NCBI GenBank assembly: GCA_021654635.1
Contig: AP025179.1
Location: 5,456,001-5,520,000, forward strand
DNA length: 64,000 bases
Direction: 5' to 3'
DNA from: Mycobacterium kiyosense
GTDB lineage: Bacteria; Actinomycetota; Actinomycetes; Mycobacteriales; Mycobacteriaceae
Shown here: positions 37,608 through 47,181 of the stretch, piece after piece
How positions within the stretch are numbered: the stretch's first letter is position 1
Layout of the letters: the number at the start of each line of letters is the position of its first letter
Program-made: the position numbers and the translations under genes
Notes under the pieces: model-generated
Databases searched by the model: none
What the model was told of the DNA's origin: nothing
The model's input: the letters and a program-made list of their open reading frames with translations, nothing else

Positions 37608-39305
37608 TCAGATGGGGAACATGTCCTTCCACGTCTTCGGCGTCTTTGTGGGTACCAGGTCCGTCTGGCGGAAGACGTGCCCGTCCGGGGTGACGTAACT
37701 CCCGGTCTCCGGACTGTACTGAGCCACCGCAACGGAGGGTCCCGTCGGCGCACCCGATGGTAATCCGTTGTGTTCAAACGCACTTGGCGCCGCGGCGGGA
37801 GCCCCAGCCGGTGCGGCGGCCGGTGCGGGCGGTGCCGCCGCAGCCGGACCATCGAGTGGTGCGAGGGGCGATACCGCCCCCATCGGACTCAGCTGCGCCG
37901 GCGGCGGCAGATCGGGTGGCAACTGCGATCCGACCGGCGGCCCCAACCCTGGCGGTAGCGGCGCCGGTTGGCCGGGCGCAGGCGGTGCCCCCGGCGGCAT
38001 CGGGGTGCCGTCCACCGGCCCGAAGATCCGTTCGCGGTTCCAGTTGACCCGGTCATCGGGCGGAATCCCCTGCGACAACAGGTTCGGGTCCAGCGGGTAG
38101 GTACCGAAGGCATGCTGCCTCATCGCCAGCGGCTGGAAAGGCTGGTCGCTGTCACAGATTTCGACGGTGGGTGCCCGCTTGCCGGGGTGCCCCATGCACG
38201 GGTAGTTGCGGGCGCCGCGCACCCCGATGGGTGAATCCTGGGGCAGTTTGCAGTACAACCCGTCCGGGGTGTCGATGGTGGTGGTGTCCGACGGCGACCG
38301 CCATTGACTCGGCGGCAGGAAGCCGACAGTGCAGGCGGGCGGGTCGCTGATGATGAGATTGAAAGCGCCCGTTGCCAATCCGGTCGGGCTCTTGGTGCCC
38401 AGGAACGACTGGATCGCCGCGGTGAACGGCGGCAACAGCACCAGGACCTGCTCGAGCGACGCGTGATAGGTGACACCGATCTGCCCGATCGTGGTGAGGT
38501 TGGCCAGCAGCACCGGCAATGTCGGCTTGATCTGGTCGAGCAACTTCGACGCCTCGTTGAAGGCTCCCGGTCCGTTGTCCAGCACGTTGCGGATCTGCGG
38601 GTCGTTGGTCGCCAGCTGCCCGGTGACTCCGGCCAGACTGCGCGCCCACGTCCGGATGTCGCCGGCGGTCTGCGCCTGACTGTCCAGCAGTGGCCCGGTG
38701 TCCTCGGTCAGCCGGCGCGTCTGCTCGGAAACACCGTTGAGGTCTCCGGAAATCTGCGTCGCCGAGTCGAACAATGACCCGAAATCGTAACTGGCACCGT
38801 TGAACGCCTTGAACGACTCGTCGAGCAACTGACTGATCTTGCCCTTGGGGATGCTGTTGATCAGGGCGCTGGTCTGGTCGAGTACCGGCCCGATCGGCTG
38901 GGGGACCTTGGTGTCTTTGACCGCGATCACCGAGCCGTTGTGCAGGTACGGCGGCGAGTCGGTGCGCGGCCGCAGGTCCACGTACTGCTCACCCACCGCC
39001 GAGATGCTGCGCACCTCGGCATCCAGACTCGCCGGGATCTTCGGCGAAGTGTCAAGGCGCATTTTGGCTTTCGCGCCGTGCCCGGTCAGCTCGACCGCAG
39101 TCACCTTGCCGATCTGCACCCCGCGGTAGGTCACGTTGCTGAACCGGTAGAGGCCGCCGGCCTCGGGCAGTTCGAGGGTGACGGTCATCTTGCCGATCCC
39201 GAGCAGCGTCGGTGCCTGGATGTAGTAGACGACCATCACGAAAATCCCGACGATCCCGACGATGGTGAAGATCGCCAGCTGGATTCGGATGAAGCGAGTC
39301 AGCAT
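37608..39305 (-). CDS. mceF: MCE family protein MceF
   Basis: 565 residues, last Mce subunit of the operon. N-terminal membrane anchor (QLAIFTIVGIVGIFVMVVYY), then the MlaD/MCE beta-barrel domain (about 40-120, with YRGVQIGKVTAVEL and SAVGEQYVDLRP), a helical tunnel-forming region, and a long Pro/Ala-rich tail (about 425-530) before a conserved end, PKTWKDMF. Starts immediately after the mceE stop (TAG-ATG). Confidence 0.92.
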   Translation of the reverse strand: MLTRFIRIQLAIFTIVGIVGIFVMVVYYIQAPTLLGIGKMTVTLELPEAGGLYRFSNVTYRGVQIGKVTAVELTGHGAKAKMRLDTSPKIPASLDAEVRSISAVGEQYVDLRPRTDSPPYLHNGSVIAVKDTKVPQPIGPVLDQTSALINSIPKGKISQLLDESFKAFNGASYDFGSLFDSATQISGDLNGVSEQTRRLTEDTGPLLDSQAQTAGDIRTWARSLAGVTGQLATNDPQIRNVLDNGPGAFNEASKLLDQIKPTLPVLLANLTTIGQIGVTYHASLEQVLVLLPPFTAAIQSFLGTKSPTGLATGAFNLIISDPPACTVGFLPPSQWRSPSDTTTIDTPDGLYCKLPQDSPIGVRGARNYPCMGHPGKRAPTVEICDSDQPFQPLAMRQHAFGTYPLDPNLLSQGIPPDDRVNWNRERIFGPVDGTPMPPGAPPAPGQPAPLPPGLGPPVGSQLPPDLPPPAQLSPMGAVSPLAPLDGPAAAAPPAPAAAPAGAPAAAPSAFEHNGLPSGAPTGPSVAVAQYSPETGSYVTPDGHVFRQTDLVPTKTPKTWKDMFPI

Positions 39306-40472
39306 CTAGCCAGTCCCCTCCGCCGGTGCGACCGCGGCCGGCAGCCCTGGCGGCGGCGCGAACGACCCCGGTGTTCCCGGCGGTGCCCCGTAGCGGAACT
39401 GCAGATGCTCCGGGTCGCCGGGCGCCGGCACACCCTCCGCGCCCAGCCGTTCCCAGTGGGTGCCGCGCAGGATGCTCTTGCGCAGACCGGAATTCGTCAG
39501 GTCGATGATGAAGTACCCGTTGACGTAGTCGCCGCGCACATAGCGGTCGATGAAGCCCTGGGTGAACGGGAACGTCGGTGCATACGAGATGGCGGCGTCG
39601 AGGTCCGGGCCCACGTCGGCCAGGGCCTTGATGGTCGGCTCGAGGTTCTTCAGGTTGTTGACCAAGTCGGAACCCGCGTCGTTGACCAGCCGGGTGGCCG
39701 TGTCGCCGAACGTACCGAGCTTGTTCAGCGCGCTGGTGAGCCGGGGCCGCTCCCTGATCAGTACGTCGAGTGCCGGCGGAATCTTGTTGAGCGCCTGCGT
39801 GATCACGTCACGCTGACCGGCAAGTGTGTTGGACAACCGGTTCAGCGACTGGATCGAGGCGACGAGGTTTTCGCGCTGGGCGTCGAACGTGCCAACGAAT
39901 TTGTCCAGCCGATGCAGCAGATCGCGGATCTCTTTCGGGTGTCCGGACAGTGCCGCGTTGAAGTTGTTGATGATGTCGCCGATCTGCCCCAACCCGCCGG
40001 CGTTGAGCACCACCGACAGCGAAGACAGCGTCTGCTCAGTCGACGGATACGTCGACGTGCGGTCCAGCGGGATCGTGGCACCCGGCTGCAGCTTGCCTTT
40101 CGGCTCCTGGCCCAGCGGGGTGTTCAGGGCCAGGTGCATCGATCCCAGCAGGCTGGTCTGCCCGACGCTGGCCACCGCATTGGCCGGGATCACCACACCG
40201 GGCTGGACCGAGATATCGACGTTGGCGTGCCAACCCCGCACCGACATGCTCCGGATGCTGCCGACGATGACGTCGTTGATCATCACCGGCGAATTCGCTT
40301 CCAGCGTACCGACATTGGCGATTTCGACGTGATAGTCGGTGGAACCCGGGCCGCGCCCGACCGCGCCGGGCAACGGCAGCGAGTTCAGGCCGCTGAACGC
40401 ACACCCGGACGTGGTGAGCATCACGCAGGCGGCCACGCCCATCAGTCGTCGAATACCACGCCGCACGGTCAT
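39306..40472 (-). CDS. mceE: MCE family lipoprotein MceE
   Basis: 388 residues. Lipobox TTSGCAFSG after a short signal (RLMGVAACVMLT), as usual for the E subunit. MCE domain with VMINDVIVGSIRSMSVRG and LLGSMHLAL, then helical region and short Pro-rich tail. ATG at 40472 overlaps the mceD stop by 4 nt; the longer upstream frame reads mceD out of frame. Confidence 0.92.
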   Translation of the reverse strand: MTVRRGIRRLMGVAACVMLTTSGCAFSGLNSLPLPGAVGRGPGSTDYHVEIANVGTLEANSPVMINDVIVGSIRSMSVRGWHANVDISVQPGVVIPANAVASVGQTSLLGSMHLALNTPLGQEPKGKLQPGATIPLDRTSTYPSTEQTLSSLSVVLNAGGLGQIGDIINNFNAALSGHPKEIRDLLHRLDKFVGTFDAQRENLVASIQSLNRLSNTLAGQRDVITQALNKIPPALDVLIRERPRLTSALNKLGTFGDTATRLVNDAGSDLVNNLKNLEPTIKALADVGPDLDAAISYAPTFPFTQGFIDRYVRGDYVNGYFIIDLTNSGLRKSILRGTHWERLGAEGVPAPGDPEHLQFRYGAPPGTPGSFAPPPGLPAAVAPAEGTG

Positions 40473-41893
40473 GGCTGCGGCCTTTCTGCCGGCAGCAGCA
40501 ACTCCGGCACACTCGCCGGGGCGGGCGGCGGCTCCTGCGGCACGCTCGGGGGTGGCGGCTCGGGCATCGCGGCGCCAGGGATCCGCGCCGGCGGACCGGG
40601 CGGCGGCGGCGCCTCCGGAACATCGCCCGGCAGTCCGGTGTACGCCGACACCGCGGGCGGCAACTCCGGTGCTGCCGGTTTCGGACCGGCCCCACCGGGT
40701 GCCAATCGCTGCTCGCTGTACACCACGTTGCTCGGGTCGAAAGCCGGTGCCAGGATCGGGTTCACCGGGATGGGCAGGTAGTTGAAGTTGAAGAACGTCA
40801 ACGGGTTGAACACCTTTAGCGCCGGGCTCAGGTACAGGCCGCACAACTTGCCCGTCTCGACCGAGGTGGCGTTCTCCAGCGCTCCGATCTGGGAGCAGAA
40901 GGCGTTCGTCGGATTGCTGAGGTTCTGCACGCCGACCCCACCGCGGACGTTGCCGACGTCGGGGTCATAGTCGTTGTAGGCGTTCGCGATTGCGTTCGGC
41001 GCCACGTGCAGCACGTTCTGCAGGGCCATCTTGTTGTCGACGAGAATCTGGGTGAGGTCAGCCAACCGGGTGATCTGCTCCGCGGTCTGTTCGCGGCTGC
41101 CCGCGATGAATCGCTGGACTTCGCCGACCGCGCTGGACAGGTCGGTCAGGGCCGCGTCGAGGGTGGGCTTGTTGTCGTCGAGCACGCTGCTCAGGGTGGC
41201 CAGCCGATCGTTGAAGTGCACGAGCTGGACGTTGCTGTCCCGCAGCGCGCCCACGAAGGCCTGCAAGTTCTTGATGATGTCGACGAAATTACCGCTGCCG
41301 CTGGCGAAAGTCCTTGCCACCGCTGACAATTGGGCCAGCGTATCGCGCAACTTCTGGCCGTTGCCGCCCAGAGCGTTGGCCGCCGAATCGATGAAGCGTG
41401 CCACCGCCGGCGTCGACACCTGGCTGTTGGGCCCGAAATCCGTTGCCAATTTCATCAATTGATCTTTGATCTCGTCCCATTCGACGGGCGTCGCGGTCCG
41501 CTCGACCGGTATCACCGCGCCGTCCTTCATGGTGGGGCCACTGGACCGATACGCGGGCGTGAGCTGGACATAGCGTGCCGCCACCAGGTTCTGGGCCACG
41601 ATCACCGCTTTGGCGTCCGCGGGAATGGAGATCCCGTGATCGACGTGCATCACCAGTCTGGCCTGGGTTCCCGCCGGCTCGATCGCTTCGATGGTGCCCA
41701 CTTTCAGGCCCGATACCCGGACATCGTCGCCGGGATAGATCGCGGTGGCGGTATGGAAGTAGGCGGTGATCTTCGTCGGCCGGAACACCGTGTTGCGGAC
41801 GGCGATCACTGCGCCCACGACCACCAGCAGGGCCAGCAGGACGGCCAGCGCGACCTTGAACTTGTTGCGCAGCAACGACTCGAGCCGCGTCAT
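40469..41893 (-). CDS. mceD: MCE family protein MceD
   Basis: 474 residues: N-terminal anchor (KVALAVLLALLVVVGAVIAV), MCE domain with GDDVRVSGLKVGTIEAIEPA and AARYVQLTPAY, helical region, and a 70-residue Pro-rich tail. ATG at 41893 overlaps mceC by 4 nt. Confidence 0.92.
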   Translation of the reverse strand: MTRLESLLRNKFKVALAVLLALLVVVGAVIAVRNTVFRPTKITAYFHTATAIYPGDDVRVSGLKVGTIEAIEPAGTQARLVMHVDHGISIPADAKAVIVAQNLVAARYVQLTPAYRSSGPTMKDGAVIPVERTATPVEWDEIKDQLMKLATDFGPNSQVSTPAVARFIDSAANALGGNGQKLRDTLAQLSAVARTFASGSGNFVDIIKNLQAFVGALRDSNVQLVHFNDRLATLSSVLDDNKPTLDAALTDLSSAVGEVQRFIAGSREQTAEQITRLADLTQILVDNKMALQNVLHVAPNAIANAYNDYDPDVGNVRGGVGVQNLSNPTNAFCSQIGALENATSVETGKLCGLYLSPALKVFNPLTFFNFNYLPIPVNPILAPAFDPSNVVYSEQRLAPGGAGPKPAAPELPPAVSAYTGLPGDVPEAPPPPGPPARIPGAAMPEPPPPSVPQEPPPAPASVPELLLPAERPQP

Positions 41894-42972
41894 CGCGACC
41901 CTCCCGGGTTCTGGTTGAAGGGGAACGGGAACAGTGCCCGCGGCCCGGCGTTGTCCGGCGGCTGCCCTGGCGCGCCGTTGGCGCGGAAGCCGAAGGAGTA
42001 ATCGAACAACCACTGGAAGAACTGCAGCGTGAACAGGTTCGGGATGAACGGGTTGTAGTAGAACCCGCTGGACACCGTCTCGCCCTGGGTCAGTTCGAAT
42101 TTCGCCAGCCCCGGTATCGCCTTGGCGAGGTTGTCCCGGTTGCTTTCCAGCATCGCGGTCACCGAGTTGAGCTTCGCCAGCGTCGGCGCCAGCTTGGCTT
42201 CGTTGTCGTGCACCAGACCGGACAGTTGCTTGGCCACCGCCGACGTGCTGGCCAGCAACCGCACGATCGCCTGCCGCCGCTCCACCAGCATGGAGAGCAG
42301 TGCGTCGGAGTTGAGGATCAGCGTGTTCACCTGCTGACTGCGCTCGGACAGGATGTGCGTGACGTCCGCGGCGCCCTTGAGCAGCTGGCTCAGAGTCTGA
42401 TTGCGGGCGTTCAAGGTTGACGACAGCCGGCTCACCCCGTCGAACGTCGGACCCAGTTGCGGGGCGATCTGATCCAGCGTCGTCGACAGCGTGTTCAGGG
42501 ACCGGTTCAGCGAGTCGGTGTCGGTGCCCTCGACGTCGGTGGCCAGGTCGCCCACCGCCTCGGACAACGAATACGGCGACGAGGTACGCGATATCGGGAT
42601 CACCGCGTTGGGGCGCATGGTGCCGCTGCCGGTGGAGTCGACGGTGAGCACCCGCTGTCCGAGCAGCGAACCGGTCTTGATGTGCGCGGTGCTGGCCGAG
42701 CCCAGTTGCACCGCACCTTTTACGGTGAACGTCACCAGGACGTCGCCGTTTTTGAGTGACATGTCCGAAACGCTGCCCACTTTGATGCCCGACACCGTCA
42801 CGTCGTTACCGGTTACCAGGCCGCCCGCGTCGGCGAACACCGCCTGATAGCGGACCGTCGTCGCCCGTTGCAGCAGCGCGTCGGGCGACAACCCGACGGC
42901 AATCACCAGCACGATCAGCACCACACCGATGAATCCGGCCCGAATGAGTTGAGTCCCGCGGTATTTAAGCAT
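41890..42972 (-). CDS. mceC: MCE family protein MceC
   Basis: 360 residues: membrane anchor (GFIGVVLIVLVIAVGLSPD), MCE domain with GNDVTVSGIKVGSVSDMSLK and GQRVLTVDS, helical tunnel region, aromatic C-terminus. ATG at 42972 overlaps mceB by 8 nt. Confidence 0.92.
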   Translation of the reverse strand: MLKYRGTQLIRAGFIGVVLIVLVIAVGLSPDALLQRATTVRYQAVFADAGGLVTGNDVTVSGIKVGSVSDMSLKNGDVLVTFTVKGAVQLGSASTAHIKTGSLLGQRVLTVDSTGSGTMRPNAVIPISRTSSPYSLSEAVGDLATDVEGTDTDSLNRSLNTLSTTLDQIAPQLGPTFDGVSRLSSTLNARNQTLSQLLKGAADVTHILSERSQQVNTLILNSDALLSMLVERRQAIVRLLASTSAVAKQLSGLVHDNEAKLAPTLAKLNSVTAMLESNRDNLAKAIPGLAKFELTQGETVSSGFYYNPFIPNLFTLQFFQWLFDYSFGFRANGAPGQPPDNAGPRALFPFPFNQNPGGSR

Positions 42973-43996
42973 CGGGTTCCGCGCACCTCCCGGTGACCTG
43001 GTGGGTGATGCCGACTTCCACCGTCCGGTACTGCAGGTCGGAGACGCGCAACGCAAGCCCGCACAAGTAGTAGGGGAACCAGGCGCCGTAGGATCCCAGC
43101 CTCGTCAGCTTGCGGTAGTTGTTCGGCAACTTGTGCAGCGAGACATCGATGAGGTTCTTGTCCTTGTCCAAAATCGGTGCCAGCCGGTTCAATTGGTCGA
43201 CGGTGCCGGCCAGCGGCGGGCGGGCCCGGGTGAGCAGGTCAGCGATCGAGGCGGTGCCGTTGTCCAGGGCGGTGATGGCCGCGCCGATGGTATCCCGGTC
43301 CGACGCCAGCCCGCTGATCAGCCGTTCCAGCCGATCGATCGCACCGGAGAACTTCGTGCCCTCCGCATTCACGGTGCCCACCACGGTGTTGAGGTTGTCG
43401 ATCAATGCCTGCACGGTTTCACCGTTGTCGGCCAGCGTGTTCGAGAACGACGACGTTCGGGACAGCAACGACTGCAAGGTGCCGCCTTCGCCCTGGAAGA
43501 CCTCGAGGAGCGCCGCGCTGAGCGCGTTGACGTCTTCGGCCTTGAGGCCTTTGGTGACCGGCTTCAGCCCGCCCAGCAGCAGATCGAGGTCAAGGGCCGG
43601 TGCGGTGCGGTCGATGGGGATCTGCGCGCCGGCGGGCAGTGGGCTGGTGGATCCGGGACCGTCGAGCAGTTCCAGGTATCGGTCGCCGACCAGGTTGAGG
43701 TAACGGATCACGGCCCGGCTGCCGTTGGTGAGCACGACGCTGCGGTTGGCGTCGAATTTCACCAGAACCTTTTTGTCCGACCGCAATTCGACGCTGTTCA
43801 CCGTGCCCACCCGGACGCCCGCGACCCGCACCGTCTGCCCCTCCTTGAGGCGCGACACGTCGGTGAACAGCGCGGAATACTCTGTGGTGGAACCGGTTTG
43901 GTACTGCCCGAAGATGAAGAACAACGAAATGGTGAGCAGTATCATGATCAGCGCGAAGGCGCCGAACTTGATGATCATTCCGCGTGAGCCGGTCAT
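42965..43996 (-). CDS. mceB: MCE family protein MceB
   Basis: 343 residues: membrane anchor (FGAFALIMILLTISLFFIFG), MCE domain with GQTVRVAGVRVGTVNSVEL and VGDRYLELLDG, helical region, C-terminal WFPYYLCGLALRVSD typical of B subunits. ATG overlaps mceA by 4 nt. Confidence 0.93.
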   Translation of the reverse strand: MTGSRGMIIKFGAFALIMILLTISLFFIFGQYQTGSTTEYSALFTDVSRLKEGQTVRVAGVRVGTVNSVELRSDKKVLVKFDANRSVVLTNGSRAVIRYLNLVGDRYLELLDGPGSTSPLPAGAQIPIDRTAPALDLDLLLGGLKPVTKGLKAEDVNALSAALLEVFQGEGGTLQSLLSRTSSFSNTLADNGETVQALIDNLNTVVGTVNAEGTKFSGAIDRLERLISGLASDRDTIGAAITALDNGTASIADLLTRARPPLAGTVDQLNRLAPILDKDKNLIDVSLHKLPNNYRKLTRLGSYGAWFPYYLCGLALRVSDLQYRTVEVGITHQVTGRCAEPDA

Positions 43997-45189
43997 CCGG
44001 GTTGTCCTACCTGGAAGGAGTTGCGTGGCGGTCCGTCGATCGGACCGTACAGCAACTGCTTGAGCCCGTCAGAGTTGAGCAGCAACTGCGGGTTTCCGTA
44101 CTCCTGGGGGTTCGCGCCGACGTCGGCAACCACGAAGGGCGGCGCCTTGTCGAACGGCACCACCGGCAGGTCGTAGCATTGCGGCCCGCCGGTGGCGGCG
44201 ACCTTGGGCAGGTTGCTCGGGTAGCGGTAGCGCTCGGCGCCGAAACCGAGATAAACCAGCACTTTGATCATCGGCTCGGGCAGGTTGGGTGCGTGCAGGT
44301 TGACCAGCGATCCGGACAGACCGCACCAGAGCGCTTCGTGGTACTCGTTGGTGAGGTTGGTGGTGGGCAGCAACAGGTGCAGGGTATCGGTGAGTCCCTG
44401 CCGGTTTCCACCGACCACCTCGTTGCCGATGTCGGCCAACCCGATGGAACTGATCAGGAACGCGTCCAGGTTCTGTTGTTCTTCCACGATCGACTTGCTG
44501 ATCCGGATCGTGTTGTCGGCCGCACCGATCAAGTTGGGCGCCGCGTCCGCGTAAGCCGCACTGACCACCGGCAGCACGGAAAGGTCGTGACTGAACGCGG
44601 GCAGGGCCGGATCCTGGCTCGCCAGAAAGGCATCCAGGTCGGCCAGCGCCTGGCCGATCTTGTGACCACGGCCGTTCATCGCCGACGCGATGGCGCCGAG
44701 AGTCTCGTTGAGTTTGGCGGGATCGATGTTCGACAGCAGTGAGGTGAGCTGCTGGAAGACCGTGTTGATCTCCACCGTCACGTTCTTGCCCTGCAGCACC
44801 TGGTGGGGTTGCAGGCTCTGCTGCGACGGTTGGTCGGGTGCCATCAGTTCGACGAACTTGGCGCCGAACACCGTGGTGGACGCGATGTCGACGAGCACAT
44901 TGTGCGGAATCAGATGCATCTGCGACGGCTGCATCGCCAGGTGCAGAACAGCTTCCCCGTTCGGGCGCTCCTCGATCGATTCGACCTTGCCCACCACCAC
45001 GCCGCGCATCTTCACCTTGGCGTCCGGGTTCATTACCAGGCCGGCCCGCGGCGACACCACGGTGACGGGCACGCTCTCGGTGAAATCGCTACGGAACAAG
45101 CCCACTGCGACGGCGACGATCGCCAGGATCACAAGGATGGTCGCCAGGCCCGTCAGCGGGCGTAGATATGCGCGTGTTTCCTGCACCAT
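43993..45189 (-). CDS. mceA: MCE family protein MceA
   Basis: 398 residues: membrane anchor (ATILVILAIVAVAVGLF), MCE domain with DAKVKMRGVVVGKVESIEER and FGAKFVELMAP, helical region, C-terminal GLSGSLVNLHAPNLPEP of A subunits. 5 nt after yrbEB. First substrate-channel subunit of the complex. Confidence 0.93.
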   Translation of the reverse strand: MVQETRAYLRPLTGLATILVILAIVAVAVGLFRSDFTESVPVTVVSPRAGLVMNPDAKVKMRGVVVGKVESIEERPNGEAVLHLAMQPSQMHLIPHNVLVDIASTTVFGAKFVELMAPDQPSQQSLQPHQVLQGKNVTVEINTVFQQLTSLLSNIDPAKLNETLGAIASAMNGRGHKIGQALADLDAFLASQDPALPAFSHDLSVLPVVSAAYADAAPNLIGAADNTIRISKSIVEEQQNLDAFLISSIGLADIGNEVVGGNRQGLTDTLHLLLPTTNLTNEYHEALWCGLSGSLVNLHAPNLPEPMIKVLVYLGFGAERYRYPSNLPKVAATGGPQCYDLPVVPFDKAPPFVVADVGANPQEYGNPQLLLNSDGLKQLLYGPIDGPPRNSFQVGQPG

Positions 45190-45194
45190 CCTCC

Positions 45195-46040
45195 CTATCC
45201 CGACAGGTTGAAGTTGCCGTTGGCACCGTAAATGGACAACGAGATCAGCAGGGTCACCGAGACGACCACGATCAGCGAGGTGCGCACCGCGTTACCGGTG
45301 GCCACCCCGACGCCGGCCGGCCCGCCCGAGGCGAAGAAGCCGAAGTAGGTGTGGATCAACAGAATCGTGATCGCCATCAGCACCGCCTGCAGGAACGACC
45401 ACAGCAAGTCGATGGGATTGAGGAATGTGGTGAAGTAGTGCTGATACAAGCCACCCGACTGGCCGAACAGGACCACGGTGGTGAACTGGCTGGCCAGAAA
45501 CGACAGGCTGACGGCGATGCTGTACAGCGGCGTGATCGCCAGCATCCCGGCCACGATTCGAGTGCTGACCAGATACGAAACCGGCCGGATAGCCATCGAT
45601 TCCAGCGCGTCGATCTCCTCGTTGATCCGCATCGCACCGAGTTGTGCGGTCACACCCGCGCCGAAGGTGGCGGCCAGGCCGATTCCCGCAACGATCGGCG
45701 CCGCGATGCGGACGTTGATGAAGGCGGCCAGGAATCCGGTGAGCGCCTCGATGCCGATGTTGCCCAGCGAGCTGTACCCCTGCACCGCGAGCGTGCCGCC
45801 GGCGGCCAGCGTCAAGAAGCCCACGATCACCAGCGTCCCGCCGATCATCGCCAATGTGCCTGCGCCCATGCTGATTTCGGCGATCAGGCGGATCACCTCG
45901 CGCCGGTAGTGGACGGTCGCGAAAGGTATTCCGGCTATTGCCTTCCCGTAGAACAGGGTGTGATCGCCAACCCGGCCCAGGCTGCCGACCGGCTTCTGCA
46001 GGGTCCGCGTCAAGCGCGGATAGGTGGCTCGCAGCGTCAC
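45195..46040 (-). CDS. yrbEB: MlaE/YrbE-family permease, YrbEB
   Basis: 281 residues, integral-membrane half of the Mce ABC-type lipid importer. Carries the MlaE EQ-loop-like GAMRINEEIDALESMAIRPV that contacts the ATPase (MceG/Mkl, encoded elsewhere) and several helices. Second gene of the operon. Confidence 0.93.
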   Translation of the reverse strand: MTLRATYPRLTRTLQKPVGSLGRVGDHTLFYGKAIAGIPFATVHYRREVIRLIAEISMGAGTLAMIGGTLVIVGFLTLAAGGTLAVQGYSSLGNIGIEALTGFLAAFINVRIAAPIVAGIGLAATFGAGVTAQLGAMRINEEIDALESMAIRPVSYLVSTRIVAGMLAITPLYSIAVSLSFLASQFTTVVLFGQSGGLYQHYFTTFLNPIDLLWSFLQAVLMAITILLIHTYFGFFASGGPAGVGVATGNAVRTSLIVVVSVTLLISLSIYGANGNFNLSG

Positions 46041-46064
46041 AGTGTGTCCTTACACCCCCATCCG

Positions 46065-46871
46065 CTACTTCGCCGACATCCGGATACCGATGGCGGTTAC
46101 CACCACGTTGACCACGAACAGTGACATGAATGCGTACACCACTGTCTCGTTGACCGCGTTGCCCACCGCTTTGGCGCCGCCGCCGGTGATCGTCAGGCCG
46201 CGGTAGCAGGCGACCAATCCGGCGATCAGGCCGAAAAGCGCTGCCTTGACACAGGAGATGATGACCTCGGGGACGCCCGTCAGCAGGGTGATGCCCGCGG
46301 CGAAGGCGCCTGGATTCACGTCCTGGACGAATACCGAGAAGATGTAACCGCCCAGAATCCCGATGATGACGACCAAGCTGTTCAGCAGCAGCGCCACCAG
46401 CCCGGAGGCCAGCATGCGCGGCGTCACCAACCGCTGAATCGGGTTGATGCCCAACACCTCCATGGCGTCGATCTCTTCGCGGATCGTCCGCGAACCCAGA
46501 TCCGCGCACATCGCGGTGGCGCCGGCGCCGGCCACGATCAGCACCGTCACCAGCGGGCCGACCTGCGTCACCGCCCCGAACGCGGCACCCGCACCGGACA
46601 GGTCCGCAGCGCCCAGCTCCCGCAACAAGATATTGAGGGTGAAGCTGACCAGGACGGTGAACGGGATGGCCACCAACAATGTCGGCGCCAGTGCGACGCG
46701 GGCCACGAACCAGGACTGCTCCAGAAACTCCCGCCACTGAAAAGGCCGACGGAACGCGAACCTGATGGCGTCGGCCGACATCGCGAACAGAGCCCCGACC
46801 GCCTCCATGGGCTTGGAACCGCGCCCCAGCGAGATGCCGGCGGTCCAGCGCTCCGCGCCCTTACTCGCCAT
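46065..46871 (-). CDS. yrbEA: MlaE/YrbE-family permease, YrbEA
   Basis: 268 residues. Contains GSRTIREEIDAMEVLGINPI, the permease loop of this family, and about five helices. First gene of the yrbEA-yrbEB-mceA-F operon, 24 nt before yrbEB. The 310-bp gap upstream (46872-47181) carries the presumed promoter; there I see only a short palindrome ATAAC-C-GTTAT at 47133-47143 and no gene. Confidence 0.93.
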   Translation of the reverse strand: MASKGAERWTAGISLGRGSKPMEAVGALFAMSADAIRFAFRRPFQWREFLEQSWFVARVALAPTLLVAIPFTVLVSFTLNILLRELGAADLSGAGAAFGAVTQVGPLVTVLIVAGAGATAMCADLGSRTIREEIDAMEVLGINPIQRLVTPRMLASGLVALLLNSLVVIIGILGGYIFSVFVQDVNPGAFAAGITLLTGVPEVIISCVKAALFGLIAGLVACYRGLTITGGGAKAVGNAVNETVVYAFMSLFVVNVVVTAIGIRMSAK

Positions 46872-47181
46872 CGGCCACGGACCCCTTCCAGACGGCAGGA
46901 ACGAACTGGGGCCTTACCGCAACGACGCTGTCCGGCATCGCGATCCACGGGGCGAATGCCAAGGGACGGCGCGTCCTTCCGGTGCGGCCCCTACCGATTA
47001 CCATCCGCACGACCGTCCTCCGCTCCGTTGCGTGAGCTGGCGCTTCCAAGCGATGCCGGGCGCCCGAAGCCGCACGCCTTGACGCGTTCGGCGATTATTA
47101 CTCATAGCTCGTCCAGTGGGAATGGAAAACGCATAACCGTTATCGGGCGATCCGAGTGCGCTTGAGCTGGCATCCGCGGTC

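Noticed and set aside
38940..40781. Long plus-strand frames opposite mceE/mceF
   Set aside because: Shadow frames of the mce genes: the minus strand has the MCE domains, lipobox and 4-nt overlaps.
47133..47143. ATAAC-C-GTTAT palindrome upstream of the mce operon as a regulator site
   Set aside because: Only 11 bp, single copy, with no second example in the window. Mentioned under yrbEA but too weak to list.
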